A stretch of 64,000 bases of DNA, from positions 2,790,001 through 2,854,000 of the forward strand of contig JAWZSP010000003.1 in assembly GCA_034401135.1 (NCBI GenBank). Direction: 5' to 3'. The notes under the pieces were generated by a model. The model did not search any database. It had not been told where the DNA came from and saw nothing but the letters and a program-made list of their open reading frames with translations. Origin of the DNA: Volutella citrinella. Lineage: Eukaryota > Ascomycota > Sordariomycetes > Hypocreales > Nectriaceae. Made by a program: the position numbers and the translations under genes. Positions 1-12,500 of this stretch are shown here, one piece after another. Positions within the stretch are counted from its first letter, which is position 1, and the number at the start of each line of letters is the position of its first letter.

Positions 1-3000
1 TTGGACGGTCTGTTCTTTATGACGCTGACCGTAATGCTGATATGTCGGTATCAAAACGTGCCGTCTTCTATACTAAGGCATCCGTCCCCCTTGAGTACAC
101 GCAACAGGAGTCCGTGGCATCAAGCACGCCCAAGGAGCCCACCATAGCTGAAGAGCCTAGTTCCTTGCGGCTTCCAGAGCCAGGTCACTCTCGAGCACGG
201 CCCCAACGGCTTCCGAGATGACCGTCTCAATGCCCTCAAACAGGGCCCCAATGCCTTCAAAGTCGATGCTGTGTGCTTGTGGTGGACAGGCACCCGGTAG
301 AGTCGCGACACTTTCAAACATGGCCCCCATGGCCGCGAACTCGATAGGACGTCGGAGTGGAGGGGCAAGAGGTACCCAGGTTGCCATCCCCTGCAGCGGC
401 TGCGCGTCGGCTGTGTGCCAACAGAGCTGAGCATTCACAGGGTCGTCCCGGAAGTTGTAGAGGTATTGCAAGAGGATCGAGAAGCTGACAATGCAAGAGA
501 CGATCGGGGGCTGGCAGGGCGACAGAGTGGTGTGGGTACTCATCATGGAGGTACTACTACACAGTCAGAAGATGGTCTCAGCAGAATCAAGACCTGGTTC
601 GAACCTCAGCATGTGTCCTTTCAGAATGACTCCTCGGTAGGATGTCTGCGGCTAGGGGGGGCGGAACGACACGCTGCCAAAGGCAAGTCCCAGGGGCGGA
701 GGGTATGTGGTCTCTGGAGAGAGGAGAAGCTTGATTTGACGCGTCGATCGGATAACGTGCTAGCAAGTTCGGGTTCTCTGGCGTAGTTGATGGGTTTGGC
801 TCTTCCGGAGTCTGGTCGCCATGAGCTGTCGGGACGGGTGGTATTTAAGGGCCAAGTCAAGCCGTCGAGGACTTTGACGCCTCGGTCGACCTAGAGCAAG
901 AAGGGATTCTATCATTTCTGGGCGTTCGCTACGGTCAGTTGAGAAGCGATTTCTCCTGTACTCTTTTTGAGTTTCCGACCAGTCAGGGGGCGGCACTACT
1001 GCAGACCCAGGCCGAGACAAGAGGAGAGGAGAGGGAGGAGGTGAGAAGCAAGGTGTGTGCTCGAAAAGGGAGAGCTGCAGGTGGTGGATGGATCGTCGTG
1101 CCCTGTGCGGTGTCTGGAGAAGTACCAGATGACTAGGAAGAAGAAAGAAGAAAGAAAATTATGACACTGCGTGTAATGGCTGTAGCCCCTGCATGTAGGA
1201 GCACAGAAATGGAGTACTAGGCCGCTGTGGTTGCCACCACTGGGATGACTGCATCCTCCCACAGTGGCATCGATCACCGCACTCAGAGCCGCATCTCTGT
1301 AGGAGGGAAGAACGGATTCAAGTCCCAAGATGTGAGTCGAGGGAATTTAAGAGATTCATCGGTGCGAAAACATGTCAGCAGCAACGGTTGGCTGTGACGC
1401 GTTGGCCCAGTGGAAGGTGGGCGAGGCAGAGTGGGGGGAGGGCAACGCAAAACCGGGTTGCAGCGAGGCAAATGCCTTCGAGGGAAGAGGATGCGTGTCT
1501 TCTGAGGCCTCGGCAGTTGATAATGTAATTCTAGGGGAGAGTGGGAGCGGGGGGGGTAGGCGGTGGGAGGTGGCTGGCGTAGCCTGGCTGATGGCGAGAC
1601 AACAGCGCGGGAAATGTGACAAGCAGCTACCACAGCAAGCCCCAGGGCATCAGGTGGACTGGCTCAACCAGCACCCAGTTGAAAGACCTCTTGTGTGCTC
1701 CATCGGGTACTATTCTTTGCTTTTCGAGACCATGTCGAGTTGTGATAGATGGTGGCTTCGGTTGGAGCGAGGCGAGGCTGGCTGGCTAAGGACGGCGGGA
1801 CGGTAGGGAGGTTCGGGCCGGGCCAGGCGACGGCACCGAGCATGTCGATGGCAAAATCAACACGCTCATCGAGCGGGAGAGCGGTGCGCCAGTGACGTAT
1901 TCATAGGTTGCTCATGCTGTCAAGCAACGGGCGACGAGATTGATGGGAGAAGAGACGGAAACCAGGAAGAACAAGACAGAGTGGGAGAAAAGGGGAGAAA
2001 AGGGGAGGAAAGAGCAGGTAAATGGCCGGCCTCAGGGTTTTCCCTCGGTCCAGGATTTGCCGCAGTGTGCCTTCTTCATTCACGAGGCCTTCCATCGGTG
2101 GGTAGGGCATGTGCACGGCACCTGGGTGGGCTGACAGCTGCTGTCGCAAGGCAGCTCCGAATAAGGCTGCGGAAATTCAAGGGATCTCAGCTGCATCCGT
2201 GGGCTCATCCAGAGATGCAATTTTTCCGTTGGCCTTCGTGGTTGTGGCCATTGGTGGCCTCTGATGCTGGGCCGTTGTTGAAGGTGTGGAGAGAGGGAAT
2301 GAGGTTGCGTGAATCCTCAGAGCCTTGTGCGAAGGCCCACCTCAGGGCCGGCCTCTGCCACGATCATCCTCCATCTCTAGATCTGCTGGAAACCCTTACA
2401 AGTCGCCGCGCTCATGATCTGTTTGCTGCGTTCCGTCTTGAGCAGCCCTCAGCCAACCGAGCTAGGCCTTGCGGATGGACAGCAGGGTTCTGAGACACTT
2501 GATTAAAGGAAGAGCTTGACGAGAGTCTCGTCGGGGCTCCGGCTGTTGGTTTGATTCCCCGGCGCACGAGGCAGCCTTGTCTGTGCAAGCCAGAGTCGGG
2601 TGTGGGATGGTGTCATGGTTTCCGAATCCCAAGTTTGGTTGCAGGGTTCCTCCCGGGCCAACAAAGGAGTGGCCGCCACATGGTTCGTATTGGTTTGCCA
2701 AAACCTACTGTTTGCCTAATCTTGGCCGCGGCCAGGAGAGAGTTCGGCGCTTAGGGTGTTGGCCGGATTTGCATATGGTCTGAGAGTCCTAGCCGGAACA
2801 GGGCATGATGCATCCACTTGACGCCGTTATCACGCACCGCCTACCGTGAATTGAAATGCGCCTTAAATGTGGCAACGAGCACGACAGCCATTCAGGAAAA
2901 CACCCCTCCCTTGTGAGGAATAAAACGCTCCTCAGTGAGCCCATTCCGCCTGCTCAGCCTCCGAGGAGGGGAGGACATTCCGTGAGGACAGGCTCCAGCC

Positions 3001-6000
3001 CTGAGGCCAAGGCCATCTTTCCTCCCCAGCAGCCGCGCCCGAAACGGCCACCCGCATTGAGCGCATTGAATCCTTGGCCATCAGGTACTGTCGGTACCCT
3101 GCGAGCTGTGGCTGTCGGACGTGCAGATTCATTTCACTTCTGCAGGCACTGGCGAGGCAGCCATGAATCCACGCCGTGGTCCGTGGGCAACTGGGCAGCC
3201 AACAATCCGCCCGACCACCCTCCTTCACCGCACAAGGCAAACAAAATTGCGTGGCCAATCTTCAATAGGGGGTGGTGGAAACTCCGTGCCGCGAGCCTGC
3301 GATTCTGTTCGCATGCGATGCCCTGATGCCCCGAGAGCCAAACCGCCGTCCTGCCCCCAGCAAGAACAGGCGTCTATGCAACGAATGGCGCCGCTATTTC
3401 ATGAGTCTTTCGTGTAGCTTTGCACCTCAAAGTGCATCAAAGTGCAGCCCAGTCCATACAAGAACACTTGCGTAGAGTTATGGGGTCAACTGCCTCGCTC
3501 ATGTCCAAGGCGATTGACCTCACCGAGACAGATCTCAACCTTGACGCAGCCGACGTGCATAGTACTTCTTTGTCCCTGGCGCCTGGTTCTCAGCGCGTCA
3601 ACACCCGCCTTTGTATGCCGTAGCTCGCAGAGTGGGTGCAGCTGAGTATCTTAACGCCCCCTGGCGCCAACTCGGCAGCCCCGAGCAGCACTATCGACTT
3701 CAAGTCTCGGCACCAACTCGTCGCAAGGCCCAGGCAGATGGTCTGCAGAAGCGGCCAAGGACAGGGTCCGAAACGCGAGCCTTTGGGTCGGATGGGCCGC
3801 ATGGTTGTTTCGAGTTGCCTGTGTGTGCTGCCATATGCCACACTGAGCGGGAGCCTAGTTCCACGTGTTCGAAGGGAGAGATGCGCCATTCGAGTCAACC
3901 GGTGCCATGTCTGTGCCACTACGGCCTGAGTGGTCCCTCATGACGCCCAACAAAGCCGCCCGCCCCCCCAAGTTGTGACAACAGTTGCCAGATGCAGCAG
4001 AGGTTCCTGTTGGCCGAAGCGCCAAGGGAACGATGAGGTTGTTTTCTCTCGGGGCCAAGAGCCTGCAACTGCATGAGACTTGTTGTAGTGGTGTGTGCAA
4101 GGGCTGCCTGCAATGGCGCAGCATGCTTCTTGCAGGAGTGTCATCCGGGAGCCCATCGTTCAACGCCTAGTTTCCTCTTCAATAGCCTCATGGTGGGAAA
4201 AGATGTGTCTCGACTATGTTGCCTCTTTCCATGTGCTCTTGTCTCCCGATTCGTGGGCTGCGCAGCTAGTACCACACACGCTGGCTAGACCCTGGTGTGG
4301 GAACAGCCTCGCCGCCACAGCGTCTCGGATATTGCGTTGCCTGTGGCGTGCTCTGCTGGAGTGAGAGAAGAGGAAACAGGCAAGAGACCAATCAATCAGT
4401 CCACGCTCACAGAAACTAAGCAGAAAAAAAAAAGCATGGTGATGAATGATGAGGGGTGGGTGAGCATGCGTCCTTCGGGGGTTCTAGGCTGACCCCTCTG
4501 ACGCGCAGGTCAAGAAAAGCAAAAAGTGGCTGCAGACAACATGACGCTAAAAAAAAATCTTCAACAACGACGGGACGACGGGGTACCGATCCAGTGCCTT
4601 CCACATTGTCCTTGATCAAAGTTACGGCAGGAGCAGCAGACGGGAGGCAATTACCATCCCGGGCTCCAGGCGCTCACCGGGCTGTTGCGTGCCTGGCCAC
4701 TCCCCCAAGCCCACACACCAAGTCACTGCAAGCCGAGCCCAGGGCCTAGAACCCTAGCCCCCCCTGTAGGCTGTACTACTGTAGGGCTACAAGCCTCAAA
4801 GACAGGCCCGTGGAGTACCTAGGGCCTAGTCGCCACGAGTCGGAATGGAACCTGCCCTGGCTACAACTTTCCGGGGCGCTACATGTTGCCTCCCCAGCTG
4901 ACTAGCGCTGATCTGCATCTTCTGATCGACTGTCAATGCTCTGCCTGAGAAAACAGTTCGCGACAATGCGCTTAACCCCCCCACAACGCATCGCCAAGAG
5001 AGACGAGATGATGTCCATCATCTCTCTGCTCCACCCACCTGGGCAAACCGGGGAAACGACAAATCGTTGCCGCATCACAGTGAGACAACAGCCAGCGGGC
5101 GCGAATTTGGACAATCTCTCTGTCACTCGCCCCAGGTGCCGGGGTTGTCCAACTGAAAGCTCGCGACATGCAGGATCGTACGGATAGCGAACGACATGTC
5201 ATTTATCACCCCAACCGAGCAGAACTGTATCTCCATCCACGTCGACACAATACTCTCACAGGTTTTGCTGCGCTGAATGCAGACAGCTACGGGTGATCAA
5301 TCCTTGCGGCTGGGAGGCGATATGTATCACGCAAAATATCCTACAGCGACAACTCCCTCCCTCCTGGGTGCTTCCCTGTCGGGACCTGAAACCCTTCCGG
5401 CGGCTGCACCACTGCCCACGCTGTGGCGTCACTGGCGTGTCCCATCTACATCCCATGTGGACATGCCACTGGTCCCAGTGTTGCCTTTGCGCTACTCAAT
5501 TCCAACCTCGCTTCCCACCTCAACGTTTGCTGCACCCGCCCAGGAGATGCAGGCGACAGAAGGATAAGGAGTGTCAACGCATTGCGGGTCATCAATTGCA
5601 TGCCAAACAGCTTTAATCCAGCTTGCACAGTGGGGACATGGGCAGAACCTTGGTTGTAGCGCATCCACTTGGAAGTCAATCCTACATACAGGCTGGCCCA
5701 AGGCCTCCACTTTGGCCTTCGACTGGCACACCGCAGAACTACCCGCCCCCCAATCACCGCAGTGTAGATGAAACTCAATCATTGGCTAAAAAAACCAAGT
5801 ATGAAGGCTTCTGGGCGGCATTTCGAAGAGATGAGATGACCTCTGAGAGCTCAAACGTTGCCTACCAAAAGATGTTAGTGCCAATGCCCTACACGTTGCG
5901 CAAGCTGTGCGGCTGTGTGACCATACCAGCCCGCACAAACCAGTTGACTCGATAAACTTAATAGATGCGGTATTTATATACGAACTTGCCATTTAATTGC

Positions 6001-6584
6001 AGTTCATTTATGCTCCCTCGCCCTAGCTGGGTAGCTTTGACATCAAGCTCAAGCTCAAGTCCGGATGAATGACGCAAGTCTAGGGTAAGTGACTGATACA
6101 ACCACATCACGTGGCACTTCCAGGAACTACTAAGGGAGATTATATATTACGATTTGGGATAGACAGTTATCGAGTATAAAAAGATTATTGACCCTTTGTC
6201 CCAAGGCCTTCGCCCTGGTGGCTGTGCTCAAGTGGCAGACGAGCCTTCTGAACTGCTAATGACACTACATATAGGTTGCTCCACGGTTTATGACCACAGT
6301 TCGAGCCCTTGAAGCAGGGCATAAACAGATTTAAAAGAGAATGACACGTCTCATTGGAAAACAGCCATGGCTTCTTTACATTTCCGGATGTCAATTGTCA
6401 GTTCGACTGTTGATGGTGCACCACGATAGCCCGCCCGGCTGGTGAAGGAAAAAACGTGTAGATACCGACGACATACAATGAGGGGAGTACTGGGAACTTG
6501 AGAAGTATTGGAGTTTGATGCTTGGGTACAGCTCTGCGGAATCTTCCTGCTGTCTGATACTGGTTCTGAAAGTGACTCAACATT
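1..6584. other. Long region without a recognisable gene
   Basis: Open frames here are short, overlap on both strands and show no known motif or convincing exon chain. One minus-strand frame (546 to 157) has a loosely repeated acidic/hydrophobic segment, but nothing supports it as a gene. AT content rises near 5.9-6.4 kb. Box-B-like strings near 596 and 2551 lack a matching box A and cloverleaf, so no tRNA is called. The stretch ends at the target site of the LTR retrotransposon. Confidence 0.6.
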
Positions 6585-6589
6585 CAATG
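6585..6589. repeat. Target-site duplication, left copy (CAATG)
   Basis: CAATG directly precedes the TG that opens the 5' LTR, and the same five bases follow the CA that closes the 3' LTR. A 5-bp duplication is usual for Ty3/Gypsy integrases. Confidence 0.95.
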
Positions 6590-6845
6590 TGTTGCGGGCA
6601 CGAGGCTACGCAGGCAGGCACGAGGCTGCGTCACGTGACGGCGACGCCTGTAGCCGCGCCTCTCGCCCGCCTCACAACGCAGCTCTTTAGACTTCTTGCA
6701 CCAACCTTCTGCTTCACAAGCTTTGCCCTCAAAAGCTAGCACAAGGTTGGAACGAGTCCCTCTCACTCAATACACTCATTTGATCACTCAATCTTTGCTT
6801 CCCGCACTCTCTTTTCTACGTGGCACAACACCTAGTTCCACCACA
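6590..6845 (+). repeat. 5' long terminal repeat (256 bp)
   Basis: Begins TGTTGCGGGC and ends TTCCACCACA, the TG...CA form of retroelement LTRs. Read base by base it shows no difference from 19006-19261. It contains a near-duplicate of about 13 bp (GGCACGAGGCTACG and GGCACGAGGCTGCG, from about 6597 and 6618) and a 12-bp palindrome CGTCACGTGACG. The pyrimidine-rich 3' half is typical of a fungal transcription start region. It should hold the promoter and 5' part of the genomic RNA. Confidence 0.97.
6629..6640. promoter_or_regulatory. 12-bp perfect palindrome with CACGTG core in the LTR
   Basis: CGTCACGTGACG is its own reverse complement and contains the E-box CACGTG bound by bHLH regulators such as Cbf1-type proteins. 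The second copy lies at 19045-19056 in the 3' LTR. Its position upstream of the pyrimidine-rich segment fits an upstream activating site; use by a specific regulator is inference. Confidence 0.45.
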
Positions 6846-6860
6846 TGGTAGCAATTGCAC
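6846..6860 (+). other. Probable tRNA primer-binding site
   Basis: TGGTAGC starts at the first base after the 5' LTR. TGG pairs with the CCA end of any tRNA, and TGGTAGC pairs with a 3' end reading GCTACCA, as in yeast initiator tRNA-Met, the primer of Ty1 and Ty3. The match beyond seven bases to this organism's tRNAs cannot be judged without its tRNA set. Confidence 0.6.
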
Positions 6861-7206
6861 GTTTTCCTTGCTCTGACGCGGAAGACACGATCGGACTCAC
6901 CTCACCCAACCTTTGCTCACGCTTTTCGCGAACCTACGCTCGACAGGGTCGCAGTCAGACGCTATCGAACAGAAATCCCATCTATTCGTCCGTCCTTATC
7001 AAAATCGGTGGCGCCACCACCGTTGTGAACGAACCCGTTCGCAGCTGGTCGACTTCCTCGTGAAGTCGGGGACCTTACGGCAGGTCCAGTGTCTTCGGAT
7101 TCTATAATAGCCATTAATTTGGCGAGCTCTGGAGTATCCAGCTATCAAGCTCCAAGCGAAGTCTCACCTTTCTCTGAACCCCCAAACAACCTTTTCCACT
7201 GGACGC
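6846..7206 (+). other. Untranslated leader of the retrotransposon
   Basis: 361 bp between the 5' LTR and the gag ATG. No long ORF is in frame with gag. After the primer-binding site this stretch is where a packaging signal would be expected; no distinctive element is recognised by eye. Confidence 0.5.
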
Positions 7207-9513
7207 ATGCCGCCCAAAAAGAAAGAAAAAAAACCCAACCCTGCAGATCGACCACGAGGACCAGACGGACGCTTTCTGCCTCGGAACACTGCTGGAGAGC
7301 GCGCACAAATACCACCATCAGTCCCCTCTGAGGACCTCCCTCCTCGCGGATCGACTACATCAGCTTCACAAAAACAATCTCATTCTCCGACCCGGTCAAC
7401 CCACTCAACAGCCGCGTCCTCTTCTCAGCAGACTGCCCGCCGCGTCGACGCGTCACCAGCTTCAGCGCGCGCAGGTGCTACTTCTGTCAGCCCGAACCCC
7501 TCCATTATCTCCTTCCCGCCACGAGTGGCGTCTTCCTCAGCTTTCTCCACTCCTTCCCCGTTCAGAGCTGATCCTCCTGGATACGTGCGGCCTGAGCCCA
7601 CTGTACCTGCCAGGACATTGGAACCAATCCAACCAGCAGGCCCAACCAGACCACCCTGGGAATCTCGACACCTCCCCGCTCAGCTGGAAATCAGAACACC
7701 ATCATCTCGACAACCTCTCTTCAGAGCCGCTCTGGAAGAACCAGTGACTGATCAACCTTCCTTGCCCAGCCCGACACCTGGCTACATTCCTGGAGCCTTC
7801 TCCTGGAGGAGCCCAGCTTACGCCCTGCCTAGCTCGTCTCAACCTTCTCTACCCTCACTGAGCCTCACTCCCCTACCCTTCCGCGTGCCCCACAGAGCCC
7901 GCTCTGACCACACTATGGGAGACGTTCACGGATCGCCGCCACTGGCTCCTGAAGTCCCTGCTGGGCTCGGAGAGAACACCCCTATCGCCCAATCCAGCGC
8001 TCAGAACGACGCGGTCATGCTGAACTTTGCCGCTTCTGACCTGGAATTTCGCCATCGGACTGACTTGCTGACACCTACGGTGATGGCTAAGGTCGAAGGC
8101 GTCCTTCAGTGCATGGGCCCTGTGCAAGCTCGACGACTGCAAGCCGACCTTCTCAATAGCATGTCGTCCGGTGACTGCCTCCTTCTCACCCCAGGTGGCC
8201 TGGAAACTGTGTGTGCTCGTTTTGTACCAGCTCGCTCACGCCAGGTGAGCACGCGGCCTGCCTCTCGTCCTCCTTCTCGAGCCCCTTCCCAAGCCGGAGA
8301 CGTGCCCACATACCCTGCCCGTCGTGAACGGTATGAAGCCAACTATCGGGACCAACACGTATCTACCAGCCACACAGCTCGGGAAGAGAGACCTTTCCGC
8401 CAGCCGGCCGCCGCGTACTTGACGTCTCGCCGGTCGGTGCGGCCCTCTGATACAGCCCATGCCACTTCGGCTAAGCGGACCTTCAAGGCAGACGTTCTGG
8501 CCCTGGACACCACTAAAACGGACGTGACTTCATACATCAACCAGCTCACTTATCTCGTCCGACATTATGGTGAGGATCAGGTCCTGGCCAACATAGTCCC
8601 AGGACTACTCAGCCGTCCTGAATCCGATGGGTGCCAGTGGTTCAACTCACTGGATTTTGAAACACAGGACCGTCTCAGTCATGACATCGACCTATGGCGA
8701 CGACTGCTGGAGCAACGCTTCAAACGCGACCGCGGTGCCATCATGATTGAAGCCGATGGCCTGCAGCACCGTTTCAGTACCGAGAGCACTCTATCCTTGC
8801 AAGCCTACCTAGACCGCAAGACGCGCCTATACAACGAGGCCGGCGACATGGACGAAGACGCCAAGGCCCGCCGGATCCTGATGGGAGTCGACCCCTCGTT
8901 GGCAAAGCTGGTGTCTACCGATCAATATCCGCTTTCCTTGGAATTCGTCAAGAGCCAACTCACTGCTCGCCAATTTGCCGCTCGGCGAGACTGGGAATCT
9001 CTGCAGGACGCCATCAAAGCCACTACAGCGTCCCTGTCTTCCCAATACCGAGCTCGCAACGACAATGCGGAACGTCGCTTCGGCGGCTCACGCTATGACA
9101 AGACCGACTTTCAGAACGCAAGGTCTGACACCAGATACGGAAGGTCCGATCGGCAACCCTTCAGGGACCGTGATCCCGCCCGACTGGACAACCCGCGGCA
9201 AGAAAACCCACGGCAGGACGGGAATCAAGGCAGCAGACAGGGTCCTGATGACGCCAACACAAAGAACGCCAATCAGGACACCCGACGCTTCCGAAACGAT
9301 GGTAGACGGACCGTCACGCTGAACCCACAGGAAGCACGAAACTTCTTCGGGTCCAATACACAAAAACCTGTACAAGCGTACGTGGTGGAAGGTGTGGACG
9401 GTTCAGCTCAACTATTCCCGATGAACGTGGAAGACCTTGACTCTGATGAAGACGCGGTGGACGCGGGGGACACTGACCCAGTCCGGTCGGACTCGGAGAA
9501 GGAAAACTTTTAA
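7207..9513 (+). CDS. gag: Gag capsid protein of the LTR retrotransposon, without zinc knuckle
   Basis: 768-residue structural protein expected to build the cytoplasmic virus-like particle. Residues 1-430 are low-complexity and rich in Pro, Ser and Arg. Residues about 439-570 (YINQLTYLVRHYG to MGVDPSLAKLV) form the alpha-helical region typical of retrotransposon Gag. Residues about 620-690 are Arg/Asp/Asn-rich and probably bind RNA. The C-terminus is acidic. The usual CCHC zinc knuckle near the Gag C-terminus is absent; no CxxC occurs anywhere in the protein. The frame is stop-free and ends TAA at 9511. The pol frame (-1 relative to gag) is already open from 9477, overlapping the last 37 nt of gag. 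Confidence 0.9.
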   Translation: MPPKKKEKKPNPADRPRGPDGRFLPRNTAGERAQIPPSVPSEDLPPRGSTTSASQKQSHSPTRSTHSTAASSSQQTARRVDASPASARAGATSVSPNPSIISFPPRVASSSAFSTPSPFRADPPGYVRPEPTVPARTLEPIQPAGPTRPPWESRHLPAQLEIRTPSSRQPLFRAALEEPVTDQPSLPSPTPGYIPGAFSWRSPAYALPSSSQPSLPSLSLTPLPFRVPHRARSDHTMGDVHGSPPLAPEVPAGLGENTPIAQSSAQNDAVMLNFAASDLEFRHRTDLLTPTVMAKVEGVLQCMGPVQARRLQADLLNSMSSGDCLLLTPGGLETVCARFVPARSRQVSTRPASRPPSRAPSQAGDVPTYPARRERYEANYRDQHVSTSHTAREERPFRQPAAAYLTSRRSVRPSDTAHATSAKRTFKADVLALDTTKTDVTSYINQLTYLVRHYGEDQVLANIVPGLLSRPESDGCQWFNSLDFETQDRLSHDIDLWRRLLEQRFKRDRGAIMIEADGLQHRFSTESTLSLQAYLDRKTRLYNEAGDMDEDAKARRILMGVDPSLAKLVSTDQYPLSLEFVKSQLTARQFAARRDWESLQDAIKATTASLSSQYRARNDNAERRFGGSRYDKTDFQNARSDTRYGRSDRQPFRDRDPARLDNPRQENPRQDGNQGSRQGPDDANTKNANQDTRRFRNDGRRTVTLNPQEARNFFGSNTQKPVQAYVVEGVDGSAQLFPMNVEDLDSDEDAVDAGDTDPVRSDSEKENF
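9477..9513 (+). other. gag/pol frame overlap, candidate recoding zone
   Basis: The pol frame has its last upstream stop (TGA) at 9474-9476 and stays open through the gag stop at 9511-9513, a 37-nt overlap in the -1 direction. Slippery-looking bases (GGAAAACTTTTAAG) lie just before the gag stop, but no perfect X-XXY-YYZ heptamer is aligned to the gag frame. Either a non-canonical -1 shift or termination/re-initiation could express pol. Confidence 0.4.
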
Positions 9514-9578
9514 GTCGGTCGCTTGAGGGGCCAGAGCTTCCGACACCTCTGTGTGACCCCTCGCCAACACCAGGAAGC

Positions 9579-12500
9579 ATGAGCCAGCATTCAACGAACA
9601 GCATCCCTAAATACGCTCGCAACCCTGTGATTCTGTCCTATACAATTAACGACGTCGACTATCAGCTGCATACATACTCTCAGCTCAAAGGCGTGGTCCA
9701 CACTGGCACTGGATCATCCCTCGTTATTCTAGACTCGGGAGCGCCTCTTAATCTCATTGACCGATCTTTCTTGGAGCTACACTACCCTAGCGTTAAGGAA
9801 GAAACTCTCCTCAAATCCTTCCGAGTTGGCGGCATCGGCAAAGGCGGCCCTATTGTTCGCACGACAGCACGCGTTCCCCTCCAATTCCAGACAACGCAAG
9901 GCGAGATCCTCACTTACTCGGCGTCCCTGTCAGTGGTGGACCGCTTCGAGCACGGCATGCTTCTGGGCACCCACTTCCTCAAGGAAGAGCGTCTGAACAT
10001 TCTGTGGGGAAGTCGAGAACAGAACGATCACCTGGACGCAGGACAAGGCCGTCTCATCCCAGTCAGCTGTGTGTCGAAACGGCGCCCCGGCAAGCACGAC
10101 CCCGACAAAACATACGCCGTCTACGCATCTGAGTCCTTCTCGCTGAAGCCGGGACAGGGCTACAATGTCAAGGTGCGGCACGCTGCGACCCCGCTGTCAG
10201 CAGCTGGATACATTTTGGAGGCTAAACCTATCTTCCACCATGGCGCTGTCGGTATGACTTTCGCCTCTCTCATGAACGCTGTTGTACACGGGCAGGAGAT
10301 GGCTTACCCCATGGCGAACATGGGTGACCTACCGGTGCAAGTGAACAAGGGTGACCAACTGGGCCTGCTGCGCCCGACCCGCATTACCTCCGAACCCCAA
10401 GTTTTCATATCCAGCCCTGATGCTGCTATCTCGCTCTCTGATTTACTGGGAGACGACTGTCCTGAGACTGAGCCGGAAAATGCGAACTATCCCGACGGAT
10501 ACCCATTCCACCTCCCAGAATCAGACGCCGGCCCACCTGATCTCAGGGCTGTGGACATTTCTGACCATTGGGGAACGGAGTACAAAGCCAAGATGTCAGA
10601 TATTATTGGGAAGTACAGTCACCTCTTCCGGAAGGAATTAGGCCGTTTCAATGATGGAATCGAAATGCCGATCAATTTCAAGGACGGTGTGGACATCAAC
10701 GACTTGGGCCAACGGCCTTTCTCATCCAGTCAGCGGGACAAACGGGCAATGGACGACATTGTGGGTCCCCTACGACGCATGGGTGTGGTGGAACGCGTCC
10801 CCCTAGGTCAGCCAGTCCCAGCAGCTTCGCCAGCATTTATTGTGTGGCGAAACGCAAAGCCTCGCATGGTGGTCGACCTCCGCCGAGTCAACACCAAGCT
10901 CCAGCTGGACGCATACCCCTTGCCAACCCAGGACGACGTTCTTTCTTCACTACAAGGCAAGGTCATCTTCTCCGCACTTGATCTGACCAAAGGCTTCTTC
11001 CAGCAGCCCATCAAGAAGGAAGACCGATGGAAAACGGCATTCGTTACCCCTCATAGAGGCCATGAGCAGCTTACCGTGAGCACTATGGGTTTGGCCACTA
11101 GTCCAGCTTTCTTCCAACACCGCATGGAACACCTCTTCCGCAAATACCTGTGGGATTTCGTTATGATCTATATTGACGATATCATCATTGCTTCAAAATC
11201 GCCGGAGGAGCATCTGACGCATGTCGAGCTTTGCCTGGACATCCTGCTGAAGTCTGGGTGCACGATGTCGCTGGAGAAGTGCCATTTCGCCCAGCCCGAT
11301 CTACAAGCACTAGGCCATTGCGTGTCCCGCCTAGGCCTTAGCACAACAGAGGAAAAGACCCGCGCGATACGCGACCTAGACCTCCCCAGAACCTTGAAAG
11401 ACCTGGAGACCGGCCTGGGACTGATGGGCTACTATCGCAATTTTATCGACCACTACTCCCATATAGCTGAGCCGTTGGTCAAGATCAAGACCCTAGGCTT
11501 TCGCAGGAGTCCCACCAAGGGTCAGGCACGCCGGAACTGGGCCGATCGCACGACACTGCCTCCCTTGGAAGCCATTCCCCCAGGTGCCAATGAGCAAGAG
11601 CAAGCCCGCGCTCGCAAGGAAAATGATACGCGCCGCAAGTTGTGGAAGGATGCTGAAGCCGCTTGGGAGGAACTGAAGTCGAAACTCGTCGATGCCGTGG
11701 CGCTGGCCTTTCCTGACTGGACCAAGCCATTCGAACTGCATGTTGACGGTAGCAAGGAACGAGGCTTCGGCGGGGCGCTACACCAAATGCAACCCGATGG
11801 AACCATGCGACCGATTCTGTTCATTTCTAAAGCGCTGTCCCCTGCGGAAAAGAACTACGGCTCAACTGAACTGGAGACAGCCGCGATGGTCTGGGCCCTC
11901 CAGAAATTGTCTCATTACCTGGACGGTGCTGTCATCGATGTGGTCACGGACCATACAGCAATCCGGGACACCTTCCAGAGCGCTGGTTCCGGCAAGCCCA
12001 AGGGAAAATACCGACTGGTCAACTGGCGCCTGTACCTGGACGGCCTTAAGAACAATATTACGATCAAATACCGTTCTGGACCAACCCACAAGAACGCGGA
12101 TGCCTTGTCACGAATGTCGACTCGCCCTACACCTTCACCTATGCCTGACCCATCTGCACCGGAACCCACCATCGTGACCCCAACCGTCAAGGTGTATGCA
12201 GTAACACGAAGGGGAGCCCGCTTGGCCACAGCAGCGGAAGTCGACGTCAGCAAAGAGGCGCCCGACAAGGAAGCGCTGGGGAGCTCCCTGGACCTGCAAG
12301 TCGCGGACGAGCAGACACCGATCGCACAGGAAATCGGCAGTGAGGCGGACGGCCTCCTAGCTCAATCTTTGCACCTGTCGCCCGAGTTTGTCGCCGAACT
12401 GACAGGGCTTCTCCCCACGGACAAAACCTTCCGCCGTATATATGCTCAACTGACGAAGCTGCTCGATGACGGTTTGGAACCAGTTTTGCACCTATTCCGG

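Noticed and set aside
596..606. tRNA box-B-like GGTTCGAACCT
   Set aside because: Upstream sequence lacks box A and acceptor-stem pairing.
2540..2570. tRNA box-B-like GGTTTGATTCC
   Set aside because: No box A at the right distance and no cloverleaf pairing.
6351..6587. Minus-strand frame that would continue across the empty insertion site into the right flank (roughly 115 codons)
   Set aside because: No ATG and no motif; length is within chance, so a disrupted gene is not claimed.
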